This document shows, piece after piece, positions 4,918 to 8,032 of a stretch of DNA of 8,032 nucleotides. How positions within the stretch are numbered: position 1 is the stretch's first letter; each line of letters starts with the position of its first letter. Under the pieces are notes generated by a model. It ran no database searches. It was not told the DNA's origin and was given only the letters and a program-made list of their open reading frames with translations. Both the position numbers and the translations under genes were made by a program. The stretch comes from Actinobacteria bacterium 21-64-8 (GTDB taxonomy: Bacteria > Actinomycetota > Acidimicrobiia > Acidimicrobiales > RAAP-2), in the NCBI GenBank assembly GCA_002255315.1, contig NCBD01000039.1, forward strand, positions 1 through 8,032, given 5' to 3'.

Positions 4918-6294
4918 ATGTCGGACGGCACGAGCCTCCTTTCCTCCCAGCAAATGGGCACATTTGACGCCGAAGGGAATTACGTTCCTCGAGTCATCAC
5001 CGAAGACAATTTGGTCGGCACCGACTTGGCGAGTCTGGTCGGTGACAGCGTGCTCGAATTCGAAGACGGTGACCTGGTCACCGGCACCGTGGTCAAGATT
5101 GACCACGATGAGGTACTCCTGGACATTGGTTTCAAGTCCGAAGGCGTCATTCCTGCACGGGAACTCTCCATTCGCAACGATGTTGATCCCACCGAGATCG
5201 TCTCGCTCGGCGAGAAGATTGAATGCCTGGTCTTGCAAAAAGAAGACAAAGAAGGTCGCCTCGTACTGTCGAAGAAGCGCGCACAGTACGAAAAGGCGTG
5301 GGCCAACATTGAAGAGCTTAAGAACCGTGACGAAGTCGTCAAGGGTGTGGTCATAGAGGTCGTCAAAGGTGGCCTCATCGTCGACATTGGCTTGCGCGGA
5401 TTCTTGCCGGCGTCACTCGTGGAACTAAGACGCGTTAGAGAGCTTCAGCCCTACATCGGTAAAACCGTTGAAGCAAAAATCATCGAACTCGACCGCAACC
5501 GCAACAACGTCGTACTCTCGCGACGTGCCTGGCTTGAAGAGACGCAAAAAGAACAGCGCGGTGACTTCTTGTCCAACCTGAAGCCTGGCGAGCGCCGCCA
5601 CGGCGTCATCTCTTCGGTCGTCAACTTCGGCGCCTTCGTTGACCTTGGTGGTATGGACGGACTCATTCACGTCTCGGAACTGAGTTGGAAGCACATTGAT
5701 CACCCGAGCCAAGTGGTGGCCGTGGGTGATGAGGTCGACGTTGAGGTGCTCGACGTTGACTTCTCGAAGGAGCGCATCTCGCTCTCACTGAAGGCGACCC
5801 AGTCCGACCCGTGGCAGGTCTTCGCCGACAGTCACGCCGTTGGACAACTGGTCTATGGCCGCGTGACCAAATTGGTTCCCTTTGGCGCCTTTATTCAGGT
5901 GGGTGAGGGTATCGAGGGATTGGTGCACATCTCAGAGATGGCCGCCCACCACGTCGAATCGCCCGAGCAGGTGGTCACCGCGGGTGAGGAACTCTGGGTC
6001 AAGATCATTGAACTCGATACCGCTCGTCGTCGCATTTCGCTGTCGATTAAGCAGGCCGCCGAAGGTGGCGAGGTCGCCGAGGAGTATCACGAAGCCTTTG
6101 GCTCGCACGCCTACGACGCCGACGGTAACTACATTGGCGGCGGGCTGGAACTCGGTGAATTCACTCCCGAGACCGAGGCTCAAGCTGCGTGGGCCGAGTA
6201 CGCGACGGAGGTCGCGCACAAGGCTCTCGACGGGGACGAAGTCGCGAGCGGCGAACCCGCCGACGACACGGACACCGAGTCAGTCGTCGAGTAA
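4918..6294 (+). CDS. rpsA: 30S ribosomal protein S1
   Basis: The 458-residue protein contains four S1 (OB-fold) RNA-binding domains at about 50-120, 137-203, 222-292 and 307-378. Domains 3 and 4 carry the classic signatures NFGAFVDLGGMDGLIHVSEL and PFGAFIQV...GLVHISEM; domains 1 and 2, which in S1 families contact the ribosome, are more divergent. Four domains rather than six is usual in Actinomycetota. The C-terminal tail has YDADGNYI followed by an acidic end, like the tail of mycobacterial RpsA. S1 recruits mRNA to the 30S subunit. The ATG at 4918 has GAAAG 8 bases upstream, a modest Shine-Dalgarno. Earlier in-frame GTGs at 4831 and 4861 would add Arg- and Pro-rich sequence foreign to the family. 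It follows polA as in Mycobacterium and ends at a strong terminator. Confidence 0.97.
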   Translation: MSDGTSLLSSQQMGTFDAEGNYVPRVITEDNLVGTDLASLVGDSVLEFEDGDLVTGTVVKIDHDEVLLDIGFKSEGVIPARELSIRNDVDPTEIVSLGEKIECLVLQKEDKEGRLVLSKKRAQYEKAWANIEELKNRDEVVKGVVIEVVKGGLIVDIGLRGFLPASLVELRRVRELQPYIGKTVEAKIIELDRNRNNVVLSRRAWLEETQKEQRGDFLSNLKPGERRHGVISSVVNFGAFVDLGGMDGLIHVSELSWKHIDHPSQVVAVGDEVDVEVLDVDFSKERISLSLKATQSDPWQVFADSHAVGQLVYGRVTKLVPFGAFIQVGEGIEGLVHISEMAAHHVESPEQVVTAGEELWVKIIELDTARRRISLSIKQAAEGGEVAEEYHEAFGSHAYDADGNYIGGGLELGEFTPETEAQAAWAEYATEVAHKALDGDEVASGEPADDTDTESVVE

Positions 6295-6317
6295 CGCCCT
6301 TCGTAGTGCAGTACTCA

Positions 6318-6356
6318 CCCCACCTCGTTCGCCTCGCGAGCGGGGTGGGGCGTTTT
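6318..6356 (+). terminator. Intrinsic terminator of rpsA
   Basis: Bases 6318-6332 (CCCCACCTCGTTCGC) pair with 6336-6350 (GCGAGCGGGGTGGGG) to give a 15-base-pair stem with two G-U pairs and a CTC loop. It is followed by CG and four T residues at 6353-6356. It begins 24 bases after the rpsA stop codon. There is no T run on the other side, so it should act for rightward transcription only. Confidence 0.9.
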
Positions 6357-6415
6357 GCGAGACGGCGGCGCGGAGGTCGCGAAATAGTTCGGTTACGCCT
6401 ACGGGTATCGGCACT

Positions 6416-6429
6416 GTCGTACCTACGAC
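6416..6429. repeat. Short palindrome GTCGTA-CC-TACGAC
   Basis: Six-base arms separated by CC form an exact inverted repeat in the spacer after rpsA, 12 bases before the ATG of a possible small ORF. Its size and symmetry would suit a protein-binding site, but no T run follows on either strand, so it is not a terminator. A chance origin is possible. Confidence 0.35.
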
Positions 6430-6441
6430 CAGATAGTGGGC

Positions 6442-6522
6442 ATGAGCGCGGCCGAACTCGTCGGCGTGGACGCGAGTGAGGTGCTCGGTGCGCTTCACGC
6501 CACGGGTGGCGGATTGATCTAA
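6442..6522 (+). CDS. Possible very small protein or gene remnant
   Basis: An ATG is followed by 26 codons, starting MSAAELVGVDASEVLGALHA and ending TGGGLI, then TAA. The frame stays open back to 6388 with no start codon before GTG at 6436; a TAG closes it at 6385-6387. Third positions are mostly G or C, as in the real genes nearby, and the N-terminal part looks like an amphipathic helix. There is no clear ribosome-binding site, and no TANNNT box at leaderless distance. The stop codon overlaps the stop codon of the convergent oppF-like gene. I do not recognise it; it may be a microprotein, the tail of a lost gene, or a chance ORF in GC-rich DNA. Confidence 0.2.
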   Translation: MSAAELVGVDASEVLGALHATGGGLI

Positions 6523-7502
6523 CGACTCGCCAAGGTGCTCAGCGGATAGTGACACGCCACCTGGTGGCCCGGAGCGGCTTCTCGAAGGAGCGGCTCCTCG
6601 CTGGCACAACGCGCCGTGGCGTTCGGGCAGCGCGTGCGAAATCGACAGCCACTGGGCGGATTGAGTGGACTCGGCGGTTCGCCATCGAGCACGTCGCCGT
6701 GTACAGGCGAGTCGACGTCGGCTTCGAGGGCCGCGCCCAAGAGGAACTTCGTGTAGGGATGTTCGGGCGATTCGTAGAGCGTGTCCGAGGGACCGATCTC
6801 GCATATTTTGCCTAAGTACATCACGGCCACGCGGTCACTCACGTTCTTCACTACCGCCAGGTCGTGCGCAATGAAGAGCAACGTCAGTCCGTATTCGGTC
6901 TTGAGGTCCTCAAGAAGGTTGAGAATCTGTGCTTGTACCGAGACGTCGAGTGCCGAAACCATTTCGTCACAGATCAGTAATTTGGGTCGCATCGCCAGTG
7001 AACGAGCAATGGAGATTCGTTGACATTGCCCGCCCGAAAACTGGCGCGCGTAGCGGTTCCCGTAAACGTGGGGATCGATGCCCACTTTGCTCAAGAGGTC
7101 TTGGACAAGGCGTTCGCGTTCGTCGCCCGTAACAGTTTTCCAGCAGTCGAGCGGTTCCGCGACGATATCTTTGACTCGACGACGCGGGTTAAGCGAACTG
7201 ATCGGGTCTTGAAAGATCATCTGCAGGCGCGTGCGTAGATTGCGCAGCGCCTTGCCCTTTTGTTTCGTTATATCAATGCCTTCAAGTTCAACGGTGCCGC
7301 TGGTGGGTTCTACGATGCGCATGAGCGCTTTTCCGGTCGTGGACTTACCACAGCCAGACTCGCCCACAAGGCCAAGGGTTTCGCCTTCGAAGATGTCAAA
7401 ACTGATACCCGCCACCGCCGAAATAGCGTGACGTTTTGAGCCGAAGTTGACCGTGAGGTCTCGAACGCGCAGCAACGGAGTGGTCGTGGAACGTTCACTC
7501 AT
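6519..7502 (-). CDS. Oligopeptide/dipeptide ABC importer ATP-binding protein (OppF/DppF family)
   Basis: The 327-residue protein is one of the two ATPases that drive peptide-type uptake through an OppBC-like membrane channel. ATPase landmarks are in order: Walker A GESGCGKST (47-55, Lys53), Q-loop FQDP (97-100), signature FSGGQCQR (155-162), Walker B LLICDE (175-180) with Glu180, D-loop SALD (183-186) and switch His213. The C-terminal oligopeptide-type extension (about 280-320) has GCRFRTRCP and later Cys residues typical of this family, which in some members bind an Fe-S cluster. Position 181, after the catalytic Glu, is Met where Pro is usual. The ATG at 7502 overlaps the TGA of the upstream ATPase gene as ATGA, so the two are translationally coupled; an in-frame start at 7544 would lie inside that gene. 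Substrate cannot be read from the sequence: nickel and other small solutes are also carried by this family. Confidence 0.93.
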   Translation of the reverse strand: MSERSTTTPLLRVRDLTVNFGSKRHAISAVAGISFDIFEGETLGLVGESGCGKSTTGKALMRIVEPTSGTVELEGIDITKQKGKALRNLRTRLQMIFQDPISSLNPRRRVKDIVAEPLDCWKTVTGDERERLVQDLLSKVGIDPHVYGNRYARQFSGGQCQRISIARSLAMRPKLLICDEMVSALDVSVQAQILNLLEDLKTEYGLTLLFIAHDLAVVKNVSDRVAVMYLGKICEIGPSDTLYESPEHPYTKFLLGAALEADVDSPVHGDVLDGEPPSPLNPPSGCRFRTRCPNATARCASEEPLLREAAPGHQVACHYPLSTLASR

Positions 7503-8032
7503 GAGCGAGACGCACTTTCGTCGGCGGGCAATGGATTCCAACACGCAAAGAAGTGTCCCGGTTCACTCCCGGCCCGCAATTCAGGGCGCTCGTGGTGACA
7601 GCGATCGGTGGCGTAGGCGCAACGAGGCGCGAACGAGCACCCGAGGGGAAGTTTGCTTAAGTTTGGCGGACGACCAGGGATGGCTTGAAGGCGGGTATGC
7701 GAGAGATTGGACACTTTTGGTGAACTTTCAAGGAGCGCTCGCGTGTAGGGCATGCGATGGCGGGTAAAAACTTCGCGGGTCGAACCCGTTTCGACAACAC
7801 GCCCCGCGTACATCACAATGATTCGCGACGTGCGCGTCGCCACGACGCCTAAGTCGTGGGTGACGAGTATGACGGACATCTGGAATTGGGTTTTTAGTTG
7901 GTCGAGCAGATTCAAAATCTGAGCTTGAATCGTGACGTCGAGACCCGTAGTGGGTTCGTCGGCCATTAGGAGTTTAGGAGAACAGGCCAGCGCAATCGCG
8001 ATCACGACTCGCTGGCGCATGCCGCCCGAAAG
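7499..8032 (-). CDS. Oligopeptide/dipeptide ABC importer ATP-binding protein (OppD/DppD family), C-terminal part
   Basis: The last 177 residues are present; the N-terminus with Walker A and the Q-loop lies beyond the right edge. The visible part starts in the signature motif, LSGGMRQRV, whose first four codons are the last 12 bases of the window. It is followed by Walker [13 protein letters not shown], the family hallmark [11 protein letters not shown] and the switch His in VTHDL. The end carries the oligopeptide-transporter extension [15 protein letters not shown] and a final FACW. The TTGLD form, against SALD in the downstream gene, is the usual difference between OppD- and OppF-type subunits, which work as a heterodimer. 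Permease and binding-protein genes would be expected further right on the same strand. The ATG at 8020 is internal, within the signature motif, and is not a true start. Confidence 0.95.
   Translation of the reverse strand, partial: LSGGMRQRVVIAIALACSPKLLMADEPTTGLDVTIQAQILNLLDQLKTQFQMSVILVTHDLGVVATRTSRIIVMYAGRVVETGSTREVFTRHRMPYTRALLESSPKVSNLSHTRLQAIPGRPPNLSKLPLGCSFAPRCAYATDRCHHERPELRAGSEPGHFFACWNPLPADESASRS

Noticed and set aside
6280..6804. Reverse-strand ORF of 174 codons spanning the spacer and the end of the OppF-like gene
   Set aside because: It is out of frame with the conserved C-terminal transporter domain, crosses the rpsA terminator and shows no protein-like motifs.
7503..7544. In-frame upstream start for the OppF-like gene
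   Set aside because: It lies inside the end of the OppD-like gene and adds non-family residues; the ATGA overlap at 7499-7502 is the usual arrangement.
1..8032. CRISPR arrays, insertion sequences, integrase sites at the tRNA, or a defence or biosynthetic cluster
   Set aside because: No regularly spaced repeats, transposase or integrase coding, target-site duplications or toxin-antitoxin type genes were seen; the 12-base repeat beside the tRNA is better explained as promoter cores than as an attachment site.

Overview
This window looks like a chromosomal housekeeping segment from a GC-rich member of the Actinomycetota. The strongest clue is the gene order pdtaR (ANTAR response regulator), polA, rpsA, which is also the order around Rv1626 to Rv1630 in Mycobacterium. 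TANNNT promoter boxes placed a few bases before start codons (a leaderless-mRNA pattern) fit the same phylum. The moderate GC bias and the divergence from mycobacterial sequences would suit an Acidimicrobiia-type lineage, but that placement is inference.

Left part (1-1343). The first 46 codons of a FabD-like malonyl transferase run leftward off the edge. Directly upstream, on the same strand, is a tRNA-Leu with anticodon CAA. A menC-like enolase-superfamily gene is divergent from the tRNA. Two near-identical extended -10 elements sit just upstream of fabD and just upstream of the tRNA. A third -10 lies 7 bases before the menC ATG.

Middle part (1341-4822). Three tightly overlapping rightward genes form an operon: a 99-residue, probably coiled-coil protein of unknown function, the PdtaR-type regulator, and full-length DNA polymerase I. 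The operon appears to start from a -10 box that overlaps the menC stop codon.

rpsA part (4823-6356). Ribosomal protein S1 has four S1 domains, its own candidate promoter and a leader of about 70 bases rich in inverted repeats. It ends in a strong intrinsic terminator.

Right part (6357-8032). A spacer of about 160 bases holds a possible 26-codon ORF and two small palindromes. It is followed, convergently, by the last two genes of an oligopeptide/dipeptide ABC importer operon (OppD-like, incomplete; OppF-like, complete), joined by an ATGA overlap.

I see no CRISPR array, insertion sequence, prophage or obvious new multi-gene system. The most notable points are the repeated leaderless-type promoter architecture, the promoter core at the 3' end of the tRNA gene, the uncharacterised coiled-coil protein coupled to PdtaR, the Tyr in the O-helix of PolA, and the unexplained spacer after rpsA where coaE lies in mycobacteria.
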